32,597 nucleotides of DNA, from contig CALFAM010000333.1 of NCBI GenBank assembly GCA_937948815.1, positions 1 to 32,597 on the forward strand. The letters are read 5' to 3'. This document shows, one piece after another, positions 17,514-24,509 of this stretch. Both the position numbers and the translations under genes were made by a program. The notes under the pieces were generated by a model. It ran no database searches. It worked only from the letters and a program-made list of their open reading frames with translations, and was not told where the DNA came from. How positions within the stretch are numbered: the stretch's first letter is position 1; each line of letters opens with the position of its first letter. The DNA is from an uncultured bacterium (GTDB lineage Bacteria > Acidobacteriota > Thermoanaerobaculia > Multivoradales > J023).

Positions 17514-17529
17514 CGCAAGCGGCATGCCA
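17514..17529 (-). promoter_or_regulatory. Sigma-54 (-24/-12) promoter for the small barrel gene
   Basis: The minus strand reads TGGCATG-CCGC-TTGCG, against the consensus TGGCAYG-N4-TTGCW. The GG and GC pairs are correctly 11 bases apart. Transcription would start near 17503, leaving a leader of about 26 bases that contains the GAGGAG ribosome site. Confidence 0.7.
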
Positions 17530-17636
17530 TGCCAAAGCGCTCCGGGTAGGGCGAGAGAGGAGGTTTTAAGAGCTTTGTAGACAGGTATTTAGGGCTATTC
17601 GGCTCGCGCGGCTCGTACGCCCGGCGCCCGAGCGCA

Positions 17637-17674
17637 CCGTCGGAAGGTGTGGGTTCGGTGAGACGGACCGTCGG
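17637..17674. promoter_or_regulatory. Possible activator sites: two ACCGTCGG repeats
   Basis: ACCGTCGG occurs at 17636-17643 and again at 17667-17674, 31 bases apart (about three helical turns), each followed by AAG or CAAG. The second copy sits in a small dyad, GACGG-A-CCGTC. They lie 109-146 bases upstream of the -24 element of the barrel promoter, the usual distance for sigma-54 activator sites. The rest of the 318-base gap 17478-17795 shows nothing else I can name with confidence. Confidence 0.3.
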
Positions 17675-17795
17675 CAAGTCTCGACAGGCTGGGTGCCAGG
17701 TGATCGTTTCGGTGGCCTGGTGCTAGCATGGCGAGCCGCCGCCTACCGCGGCGACCATGGCCCTCAAAGAAGCGTGGGCCTCCAGGAGCACTGCC

Positions 17796-19016
17796 GTGCA
17801 CGTGATATTCGTCGAGCCTGCCTTTCCGTTCAATCAGCAACACTTCCCTCGCGCCCTGAAGGCGGTTGGTGCGCGCGTCACCGGGATTGGCGAGGCGCCG
17901 GAAGGTGCGTTGCCGCACGATTTGCGGCGTCACCTGGACGACTATGTCCAGGTGCGCAGCGTCGTTCACCAGCCATCGCTGGAAGCCGCCGTGCGCGCCA
18001 TCCAGCGGCGCGGTCCGTGGGTCGATCGCCTGGAGGCGACTGTCGAGGCGCACATCATGCCGACCGCACACGTGCGCGAGGCCTGTGGCATCCCGGGTAC
18101 CAGCGTCAAGACGGCCTACCTCTGTCGCGACAAGCCGGCGATGAAAGAGGCGCTGCGCAAGGCTGGGATCTCGTGTGCCCAATCGACCGGCACCGACGAT
18201 CCGCAGGCGGTGCGCGATTTCGCCAGCAAGGTCGGCTACCCGTTGATCATCAAGCCGCGCGATGCCGCGGGTGCCGCGGGCACCTTCAAGGTCAGCAATG
18301 ACGCCGAGCTCGAGAACGCCATTGCCCAGTCCGGCTTCGAGCATGGCGCGAGCGTGGCGGTCGAAGAGTTCATCGAAGGGCACGAAGGTTTCTTCGACAC
18401 CATCACGGTCGGCGGACACATCGTCCAGCACTTCATCACCCACTACTATCCGGGTGTGCTCGAGGCGATGCGCAATCGGTGGGTCTCCCCTCAGTTCATC
18501 GCCACCAACCGCACCGACGCCGACGGCTACGACGAGGTCAAGGCGATGGGCAAGCGGGTCATCGATGCGCTCGACATCGGCACGTCAGCGACGCACATGG
18601 AGTGGTTCTTCGGCCCCAAGGGGCTGAAGTTCTCGGAGATTGGCTGTCGTCCGCCGGGCGTCGGGGCGTGGGATCTCTACTGCGCGGGCAATGACCTCGA
18701 TGTCTACCAAGAGTGGGCGATGGCGGTGGTGCACGGTCGTCCGGGTGAGCGCGCCTCTCGGCGTTTCGCGGCCGGGCTGGTCAACCTTCGGCCGGAGCGC
18801 GACGGCACGATCCGCGGCTACGACGGCTTGGCGATCCTCGACCAGCTCAGCGAGTGGCTGATCGACCACCATCTGCCGCCGGCCGGCTCGTCGACACAGC
18901 CGGTGGAGGCTGGCTATATGGCCAATGCCTGGGTCCGCCTCCGGCACCCTGACTACGACCGCCTGCGCGCCATGCTCGATCAGGTCGGCAAGACGCTGCG
19001 CGTCCGGGTCAGCTGA
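17796..19016 (+). CDS. ATP-grasp domain enzyme
   Basis: This 406-residue protein has the ATP-grasp layout: an N-terminal Rossmann-like preATP segment (VHVIFVEPAFPFNQ), then the ATP-grasp core with the phosphate-binding lysine in YPLIIKPRD (Lys154), a Gly-rich loop DAAGAAGTF, and the metal-binding end HMEWFFGPKGLKFSEIGCRPPG (Glu269, Glu281, Arg285). Such enzymes join a carboxylate to an amine or thiol nucleophile through an acyl phosphate. The substrate is unknown; biotin carboxylase or a dedicated amino-acid ligase are the nearest resemblances. The GTG at 17796 is chosen because AGGAG lies seven bases upstream; ATG 17757 lacks one. glgX starts 13 bases after its stop, so they form an operon. 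Confidence 0.85.
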   Translation: MHVIFVEPAFPFNQQHFPRALKAVGARVTGIGEAPEGALPHDLRRHLDDYVQVRSVVHQPSLEAAVRAIQRRGPWVDRLEATVEAHIMPTAHVREACGIPGTSVKTAYLCRDKPAMKEALRKAGISCAQSTGTDDPQAVRDFASKVGYPLIIKPRDAAGAAGTFKVSNDAELENAIAQSGFEHGASVAVEEFIEGHEGFFDTITVGGHIVQHFITHYYPGVLEAMRNRWVSPQFIATNRTDADGYDEVKAMGKRVIDALDIGTSATHMEWFFGPKGLKFSEIGCRPPGVGAWDLYCAGNDLDVYQEWAMAVVHGRPGERASRRFAAGLVNLRPERDGTIRGYDGLAILDQLSEWLIDHHLPPAGSSTQPVEAGYMANAWVRLRHPDYDRLRAMLDQVGKTLRVRVS

Positions 19017-19029
19017 GAGCGCCGCGTCC

Positions 19030-21153
19030 GTGCTGTCGGGCTGCGATGGGCGCCCGGAGGAGCGAGCGGGTGCGACCTGGTGTGGTGACGGCACTCACTT
19101 CGTGCTGCGATCTCGCGCGGCCGAAGCAGTCTCGCTCTGTCTCTTCGACGATCCAGCGGATCGGGTTGCGCGCCGGACAGTGTCGCTCGCGCGGCACGGT
19201 ACCGACCGCTGGCATGCATTTCAGCCCGATGTCCTCCCGGGGCAGTGCTACGGCTATCGAGTCCACGGGCCCTTTCGTCCTCAAGAGGGCCATCGCTTCA
19301 ACGCAGCCAAGCTGCTCGTCGATCCCTTTGCCCGAGCGATCACCGGTCAGCCGGTGCTCGACGATGCGGTCTTCGGCTTCGAGCCCGCGCGCGGCACGGA
19401 GAGCTACTCCAGCCGAGACTCGGCGCATGCCATGCCCAAGTGCGTGGTGGTGGATACCGCCTTCGATTGGCAGGGCACGGCGTCACCGCGCACCGCCTGG
19501 CGCGACACGCTGATCTACGAAGCACACGTGCGGGGATTGACCCTTCAGCACCCAGAGATTCCGGCCGAGCAGCGCGGGCGCTATCTCGGCCTGGCCAGCG
19601 AGCCCGTCATCGCGCACCTGAAGGGATTGGGCGTCACCGCGGTCGAGCTGCTGCCCGTGGCCCAGATCGCCACGGAGCCGTCCGTTCGCCGGCGGGGCTT
19701 CGACAACTACTGGGGTTACAGTCCACTCGGTCTTTTCGCGCCGCACGCTGGCTACGCTTCGGCAAGCCGTGGGCAGCAGGTCGCGGAATTTCAGACCATG
19801 GTGCGGGCGCTGCACCAGGCGGGGATCGAAGTCATCCTCGATATCGTTCTCAATCACACGGCCGAGGGCGGGCATGACGGGCCGACGCTCTCGTGGCGCG
19901 GCATCGACAACCGGGCCTACTACCGGCTCGATCCACGCAATCGGCGGCGTACGGTCGACTTCACGGGTTGTGGAAACACCCTCGATGTCTCATCGGATCT
20001 GGTCCGAGAGCTCGTGCTCGACTGTCTGCGTTTCTGGGTTCGCGACATGCACGTCGACGGCTTCCGTTTCGACCTCGCGACGACGCTCGGGCGTGGCGCG
20101 GAACCGGCGCCAGCGTTCCAACGGGCGTCGGCGCTGTTTCGGGCCATGGCCGAGGATCCTGTGCTCACCGGCACCAAGTGGATCGCCGAACCGTGGGATC
20201 TCGGGCCCGGAGGCTACCGACTGGGCGGATTCCCTGCCGGCTGGGGCGAATGGAACGATCGATTTCGTGACGGTGTGCGGCGAGCGTGGCAAGGCGACGA
20301 GATGACCGCCGGGGAGCTGGCGTGGCGACTGGCCGGCAGTCGTGACCTCCTGCCGCGAACGGTCTCGATCAACTTTGCGGCTTGCCACGATGGCCTGACC
20401 TTGGCCGATGCCGTTTCCTACAGCCGCAAGCACAATCACGCCAACCAGGAAGACAATCGCGACGGGCACGCCCACGAAGTCTGCGCCAACCGCGGAACCG
20501 AGGGGCCCAGCCAGGACCCGAGCATTCGGACGGCGCGTTCGCAGGCCGTCCGCAATCTGCTGACGTCCGTCTTCCTGGCTGACGGTGTGCCCATGCTCGG
20601 GCACGGCGACGAGCTGGGGCGCACCCAGCGCGGCAACAACAATGCCTACTGCCAGGACAATGCCAGCACCTGGGTCGATTGGCGGGGCAGCCGCGTGCTG
20701 GCGCGCTTCATCGGGGCGCTCGCCCGTCTGCGTCGGACCCTTCGTGCCGACGAGCGGGCGGCGCGCGCGGAGACGGCCTGGCGCGGGCCAGAGGCCGATG
20801 CTCCGGTGGTCTCCGACCCTGCCCACATCAACGGTCCAGCCTTCGCGATGGTTCGCGAGGACGTTTGCGTCTTGGTCAATCCGGGACCGAGGGAGATCCG
20901 TTTCGCGTGGCTATCCGCCGGCTGGCGAACGGTACTGAACACCGCACAGACCGATCCGCTGGTGGCGCAACGGTTGGCCTCGGAAAATGGGCAGATGGAC
21001 GAAGCTCGACCCTCGCGCGCCGATCGTGCGGGCGCAGTGGCCGCGAGGTCGATTGTGGTGCTGATCGCCGACGCGACGGTCAAGTCTCGAGAGGCGGCGG
21101 CTCGCTCCGGGGCGTGCGTACGAGGTCGTGGTGGCTCGCCATCGCGCGACTGA
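19030..21153 (+). CDS. glgX: Glycogen debranching enzyme GlgX
   Basis: GlgX is a cytoplasmic GH13 isoamylase-type enzyme that removes short branches from phosphorylase-trimmed glycogen. At 707 residues it has the normal length. The N-terminal CBM48-like domain (WCGDGTHFVLRSRAAEAVSLCLFD, YGYRVHGPF) precedes the (beta/alpha)8 barrel with the nucleophile Asp348 (DGFRFDL), acid/base Glu387 (WIAEPWDLG) and transition-state Asp454 (CHDGLT). NHTAEG and the late GDELGRTQRGNNNAYCQDN are also family typical. The GTG at 19030 is chosen for length and position just after the ATP-grasp gene. The natural end seems to be around SIVVLIAD; about 28 more residues (Arg/Ser/Gly-rich) are encoded across the 3' end of the convergent MarR gene, a 74-base overlap. 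Confidence 0.94.
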   Translation: MLSGCDGRPEERAGATWCGDGTHFVLRSRAAEAVSLCLFDDPADRVARRTVSLARHGTDRWHAFQPDVLPGQCYGYRVHGPFRPQEGHRFNAAKLLVDPFARAITGQPVLDDAVFGFEPARGTESYSSRDSAHAMPKCVVVDTAFDWQGTASPRTAWRDTLIYEAHVRGLTLQHPEIPAEQRGRYLGLASEPVIAHLKGLGVTAVELLPVAQIATEPSVRRRGFDNYWGYSPLGLFAPHAGYASASRGQQVAEFQTMVRALHQAGIEVILDIVLNHTAEGGHDGPTLSWRGIDNRAYYRLDPRNRRRTVDFTGCGNTLDVSSDLVRELVLDCLRFWVRDMHVDGFRFDLATTLGRGAEPAPAFQRASALFRAMAEDPVLTGTKWIAEPWDLGPGGYRLGGFPAGWGEWNDRFRDGVRRAWQGDEMTAGELAWRLAGSRDLLPRTVSINFAACHDGLTLADAVSYSRKHNHANQEDNRDGHAHEVCANRGTEGPSQDPSIRTARSQAVRNLLTSVFLADGVPMLGHGDELGRTQRGNNNAYCQDNASTWVDWRGSRVLARFIGALARLRRTLRADERAARAETAWRGPEADAPVVSDPAHINGPAFAMVREDVCVLVNPGPREIRFAWLSAGWRTVLNTAQTDPLVAQRLASENGQMDEARPSRADRAGAVAARSIVVLIADATVKSREAAARSGACVRGRGGSPSRD

Positions 21154-21562
21154 TCTTGTTGATGGCCGCGTGCAGCGCGGCCTGCTCTCTCTCGTCGAGC
21201 GCCTCGAGGACTCGTTGCTGAACGTGCTCCGCATGCGGCGCGACTGATCGCGCCATGCGGTCACCCTCCGCGGTCAGGCTCAGGGAGACGCGAGAACGGT
21301 TGTCCAGGTCGGTCGCGCGGGTGATCCAACCTTTGGCTTCCAGGGTACGGGTAAGGCGCGACAGGCTCGATGCATCGATTCCGGTGCTGCCTGCGATCTT
21401 GGACGGCGACGTCTCTCCTTGGAGCAGATGCAAGAGGAGATTGGCCTGGCTCGGGGTGATCCCGAACGGTTGCAGCAAGCGGGAAGCGGCAGCGCCGATC
21501 TCGCGGGACAAGACACCGAGCTTGCAAGCGAGCGAGCTGGCTTTGACAATTCTAGCGTTCAC
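21080..21562 (-). CDS. MarR-family transcriptional regulator
   Basis: This 160-residue protein has the MarR winged helix: FGITPSQANLLLHLLQGETSPSKIAGSTGIDASSLSRLTRTLEAKGWITR, then the wing DLDNRSRVSLSLTAEG (the D.R...L.LT..G signature), with helices at both ends for dimerisation. MarR proteins are usually repressors of divergent or own genes that respond to small phenolic or oxidative ligands. The GTG at 21562 follows AAGGGGG nine bases away; a longer frame to 21769 would overlap bpt and is not family-like. It is divergent from bpt (131 bases between starts) and overlaps the 3' end of glgX by 74 bases. The last 15 residues or so are an extra Pro-rich tail produced in that overlap. Confidence 0.9.
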   Translation of the reverse strand: MNARIVKASSLACKLGVLSREIGAAASRLLQPFGITPSQANLLLHLLQGETSPSKIAGSTGIDASSLSRLTRTLEAKGWITRATDLDNRSRVSLSLTAEGDRMARSVAPHAEHVQQRVLEALDEREQAALHAAINKISRAMASHHDLVRTPRSEPPPLET

Positions 21563-21662
21563 CGTCGCGTACCCCCTTGCACAGGTTCCATGCGAAAACC
21601 GTACCGGGGTCGTGAGATCTGCCGCACACGCGCGGCCAGAGTCGGTAACATGACGGGCCGCG

Positions 21663-21678
21663 ACCGCGCTTACGCGGT
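21663..21678. promoter_or_regulatory. Perfect inverted repeat next to the bpt ribosome site
   Basis: ACCGCG (21663-21668), loop CTTA, CGCGGT (21673-21678). The dyad ends one base before the GGGAAG ribosome site of bpt and lies in the MarR-bpt divergent region. It could be a MarR operator or a small RNA hairpin that limits ribosome access. Confidence 0.35.
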
Positions 21679-21693
21679 GGGAAGCGCCGGCTG

Positions 21694-22431
21694 ATGCGAC
21701 GGACCGAATACACACTCGATCTTCTCGGCGACGAAGAAGAATGTCCTTATTTGTCTGCTCGACAGGCACGCATGCAATACAAGGTCATCGAAGGCTGCAG
21801 CGCCGAGACCTACCAGACGTTGCTCGAGCACGGTTGGCGTCGGTTCGGGCGTGTGTTTTTCCGGCCGATCTGTGCTGCCTGCACCGCCTGCCTGAGCCTT
21901 CGTGTCGATGCCGAAGGATTCGTCCCCGGGCGTTCGCGGCTAAGGACCTGGCGCCGGAACCAGGATCTGACCGTCCATCTCGGCCGCCCGACCGTCACAC
22001 CCGACCGCATGGCGCTCTTCGCGCGCTACCACGCGGCGCAGAGCCAGACCAAAGGTTGGGAACCGCGGCCGACCACGCCTGAGGCGTACCACCGTGGCTT
22101 TGTCGAAGGCTTCGAAACTTTTGGCTACGAGCTGACCTTTCACCTCGGTGAGAAGCTTCTCGCGGTGGCTTTGCTCGACCGGCTGCCCAACGCCATTTCT
22201 GCGGTCTATTGCTACTACGACCCAGATCATGCGCGACGGGGGTTGGGCGTCAACTCGGTGTTGCACCACGTTGCGCTGGCACGCCAGCAAGGCATCGAGA
22301 GGGTCTACCTGGGCTATTGGGTCGAGGAGAACGCCAGTCTTGCCTACAAGGCTGGCTATGGGCCACACGAGCTACTCGTAGGGCGCCCGGAGACGGATGC
22401 CGCGGCGGTCTGGCAGGCGGCACGCGGCTGA
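21694..22431 (+). CDS. bpt: Aspartate/glutamate leucyltransferase (Bpt, bacterial N-end rule)
   Basis: Bpt transfers leucine from leucyl-tRNA to proteins with N-terminal Asp or Glu, marking them for ClpS/ClpAP degradation. The 245-residue length is typical. Family features are the N-terminal ECPYLSARQARMQYKVI, the Cys cluster FFRPICAACTACLSLRV, FARYHAAQS with W-rich surroundings, and the GNAT-like C-terminal half with AVYCYYDPDHARRGLGVNSVLHHVALARQQGIERVYLGYWV. ATG 21694 has GGGAAG nine bases upstream. It is divergent from the MarR gene, which may regulate it. No clpS or aat is seen nearby. Confidence 0.94.
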   Translation: MRRTEYTLDLLGDEEECPYLSARQARMQYKVIEGCSAETYQTLLEHGWRRFGRVFFRPICAACTACLSLRVDAEGFVPGRSRLRTWRRNQDLTVHLGRPTVTPDRMALFARYHAAQSQTKGWEPRPTTPEAYHRGFVEGFETFGYELTFHLGEKLLAVALLDRLPNAISAVYCYYDPDHARRGLGVNSVLHHVALARQQGIERVYLGYWVEENASLAYKAGYGPHELLVGRPETDAAAVWQAARG

Positions 22432-22547
22432 TGGAGTGCCGTTGCGGTAAGCTCTGCTCAATACAAGTGTGATTCCGAAGCAGGCTGCGTAGAGGTCGTG
22501 CGGCACCGGTTGGCCCGCAGCGCCCGTGCCAGAACGTACCCTTGTCT

Positions 22548-22576
22548 CCTGACGAACAATTGAACGTCGCGTCAGG
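22548..22576. promoter_or_regulatory. Inverted repeat between bpt and the GlsB-type gene
   Basis: CCTGACG (22548-22554) and CGTCAGG (22570-22576) are perfect arms around 15 bases. No T-run follows, so it is not a standard terminator. It could be a weak stem in the leader of the gene at 22616. Confidence 0.3.
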
Positions 22577-22615
22577 CAGCTGTTCTGCTCTCGGTCGCCT
22601 ACGAAGGAGCGGGAG

Positions 22616-22855
22616 ATGGCTTACATTTGGTTTCTGATCATCGGTGCGGTAGCAGGGTGGCTCGCAGGTCAGGTCATGAAGGGGCGGGGCTTTGGCCTGG
22701 TCGGCAACATCGTCGTCGGCATCGTCGGCGCCTTGCTCGGCGGCTGGCTCTTCGGCGCCTTGGGGATCGCTGCTGGTGGTCTCATTGGCGCACTGGTCAC
22801 AGCGTTCGTCGGGGCGATCGTGCTGATTTTCCTGATCGGCTTGATCAAGCGTTAG
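22616..22855 (+). CDS. GlsB/YeaQ/YmgE-family small membrane protein
   Basis: This 79-residue protein is almost entirely membrane-embedded, with three Gly-rich helices (about 4-20, 28-50, 54-76). It carries the family pattern GAVAGWLAGQVMKGRGFGLVGNIVVGIVGALLGG and ends in a short basic tail. These 'transglycosylase-associated' or stress-response membrane proteins are induced by envelope or general stress in several bacteria; their biochemical role is not settled. AAGGAG six bases upstream supports the ATG. Its stop codon overlaps the stop of the convergent adenosine deaminase gene by four bases. Confidence 0.9.
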   Translation: MAYIWFLIIGAVAGWLAGQVMKGRGFGLVGNIVVGIVGALLGGWLFGALGIAAGGLIGALVTAFVGAIVLIFLIGLIKR

Positions 22856-23859
22856 CGGTTCGAGCTGGCCGCACGTGCGAGCAGCTGAGCGCGCTCGTCG
22901 TCGTTGATGAAGGCGACGGCGAGGGCGTTTTGCTGAGCCTGGCGTGCGTCGCCGGCGTCGAGGCCGGCGGCCGGCGCGGCGTGCTCGAATTCGTGCGGCA
23001 GGTCGATGCCGCTGATCGTCGGGTCGTCCGTATTGATGGTCGCCAGCAGGCCGTGCTGGAGGTACGCACGAAGCGGGTGAGTCGCGAGGGACGGCACGCT
23101 CGAGGTGTGGACATTCGACGTCAGATTCATCTCCAGGCCGATCCGGTGCTCGCCGAGGTAGTCGAGTAGGGCAGGGTCTTCCCCAGCCCGCGTGGCGTGG
23201 CCGATCCGCTCAGCGCCGAGATCGCGCAGCGCCGACCAGATGCTCTCGGGACCGGCAGCTTCGCCGGCATGGACAGTGACGTGCAAGCCGGCATCGCGCG
23301 CGCGTGCGAAGTGCGGCGCGAACCAAGCGGCCGGGAAATTGGCCTCGTCTCCGGCGAGATCGAGCGCGGTGATTCCGTCCTTGTGCGCAAGGATGGCGTC
23401 GAGCTCGCGCGTGGCGCCGTCGACTCCGAAGTGGCGCGAGAGGATACCGGTCAAGTTGGCGCTGATGCCGGTCGCTCGGCGCCCCGCCTCGGTGCCGGCG
23501 ATCACCGCTTCAACCACGGCAGCGGGATCCAGCTCGTGGGGTTGGGCCATGAAGAGCGGTGAGAAGCGCAGCTCCACGTGGGCGATGCCTTCGGCTGCTG
23601 CATCCTCGACATTCTCGAACGCAACGCGATAGCAAGCTTCCGGGTTGGCGAGCACCGCCGTCAGCCATTCGAACTTGGCAATGAAGGTCATCAGGTCAGG
23701 CTCGGCCTCGACGACCTGAACGTGAGGCCGCAAGCCTTCGAGGTCATGGGCGGGAAGGGCAATGCCGTGTTGCGCGGCGAGATCGAGGACGGTGGTCAGG
23801 CGCACGCAGCCATCGAGGTGGCGGTGAAGGTCGAGAAGGGGAAGGTTGCGGTCGATCAT
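22852..23859 (-). CDS. add: Adenosine deaminase
   Basis: This enzyme converts adenosine and deoxyadenosine to inosine and deoxyinosine for purine salvage. The 335-residue protein closely follows Escherichia coli Add along its length. It begins MIDRNLPLLDLHRHLDG (zinc ligands His12 and His14) and continues with HVELRFSP, LDLAGDE, VHAGEAAGPESIW (His197, Glu200), ERIGHA (His221) and NTDDP (Asp278, Asp279). All zinc and catalytic residues are present. ATG 23859 is chosen because it aligns with Add starts; a TTG at 23910 would add 17 residues without a ribosome site. Its 3' end overlaps the GlsB-type gene by four bases, and its start is divergent from the ACP operon. Confidence 0.95.
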   Translation of the reverse strand: MIDRNLPLLDLHRHLDGCVRLTTVLDLAAQHGIALPAHDLEGLRPHVQVVEAEPDLMTFIAKFEWLTAVLANPEACYRVAFENVEDAAAEGIAHVELRFSPLFMAQPHELDPAAVVEAVIAGTEAGRRATGISANLTGILSRHFGVDGATRELDAILAHKDGITALDLAGDEANFPAAWFAPHFARARDAGLHVTVHAGEAAGPESIWSALRDLGAERIGHATRAGEDPALLDYLGEHRIGLEMNLTSNVHTSSVPSLATHPLRAYLQHGLLATINTDDPTISGIDLPHEFEHAAPAAGLDAGDARQAQQNALAVAFINDDERAQLLARAASSNR

Positions 23860-23917
23860 GGCGCGAATGGTAACGCGTCTCGATTCCGGCCGATCTTCTC
23901 GAGACCTCAACGGCCGG

Positions 23918-23970
23918 CTGCCCCACTCCGGTGGCAGTATTGTTGGCGGCGCTGCCCACTCTGTTGGCAG
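23918..23970. promoter_or_regulatory. Two near-identical dyads upstream of a sigma-54 promoter (likely activator sites)
   Basis: CTGCCCCACTCCGGTGGCAG (23918-23937) and CTGCCCACTCTGTTGGCAG (23952-23970) each carry CTGCC and GGCAG half-sites 9-10 bases apart. Their centres are about 33 bases apart, near three helical turns, and lie about 203 and 170 bases before the predicted start near 24131. This is the layout of enhancer sites for a sigma-54 activator. Nothing else was recognised in the rest of the 365-base gap 23860-24224 apart from the promoter and ribosome site. Confidence 0.6.
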
Positions 23971-24104
23971 TGCCGCGGAGAGCTTTCCGGGACGTCGTCC
24001 CAGATTTGAAATGAGCGGTCGCTGTCCTCGTCACGAATGAGACGAAATCGGCATGCGATCGGCTGCTGGATCCGAATCGCGCTTCTCGGCGAATTATTCG
24101 TTGA

Positions 24105-24120
24105 TGGCACGGCCGTTGCT
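24105..24120 (+). promoter_or_regulatory. Consensus sigma-54 promoter of the ACP-KS-CLF operon
   Basis: TGGCACG-GCCG-TTGCT matches the -24/-12 consensus TGGCAYG-N4-TTGCW at every defined position. GG (24106-24107) and GC (24118-24119) have the correct spacing. The predicted start is near 24131, giving a leader of about 94 bases before the ATG at 24225. Confidence 0.8.
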
Positions 24121-24224
24121 CTGGAAATCTCTGTCCCAGTATTCTCTCGTCAGCCAAGACGGGCAGTGGCCAGGGTGAGTGTTTTCTCTGGCAAAGCGGC
24201 ATTTTTTCTCGAGGAGAGCAAGTC

Positions 24225-24500
24225 ATGGACCGTGGGCAGATTCAGGATAAGGTCAAAGAGATCATCGCCAGCGTCGCCAACATCGAGCCGGCCAACATCG
24301 CCAATGAGGCTTCCTTCATGGACGACCTGGGGCTCGATTCGCTGTCTCTCCTCGAGATCGGTGTTGACGTCGACTACGCGTTCAAGCTCGGTGTCGAAGA
24401 AGAGCGTCTGCAGCAGCTGCGCACAGTCGCGGAGACGGTAGACCTCGTCGAAGCGTGTCTCGCCGACCGTCCAGAAGCCCAAGCCGCGGCCGTGGCGTAG
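24225..24500 (+). CDS. Acyl carrier protein of the biosynthetic operon
   Basis: This 91-residue acidic protein has the carrier fold and the phosphopantetheine site DLGLDSLSLLEIG, with Ser39 the attachment residue. It carries the growing acyl or ketide chain for the ketosynthase encoded next. It differs from the housekeeping AcpP in the downstream helix (VDVDYAFKLGVEEERLQQLRTV) and has an Ala-rich tail, as in pathway-specific carriers. GAGGAG lies eight bases upstream of the ATG. It is the first gene after the sigma-54 promoter. A matching phosphopantetheinyl transferase is not in the window. Confidence 0.93.
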   Translation: MDRGQIQDKVKEIIASVANIEPANIANEASFMDDLGLDSLSLLEIGVDVDYAFKLGVEEERLQQLRTVAETVDLVEACLADRPEAQAAAVA

Positions 24501-24509
24501 GCGCACGGA

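Noticed and set aside
17713-17728. Possible sigma-54 site TGGCCTGGTGCTAGCA before the ATP-grasp gene
   Set aside because: Spacing is correct but A and one T of the key elements are changed (TGGCC and TAGC); chance matches of this quality are common in GC-rich DNA.
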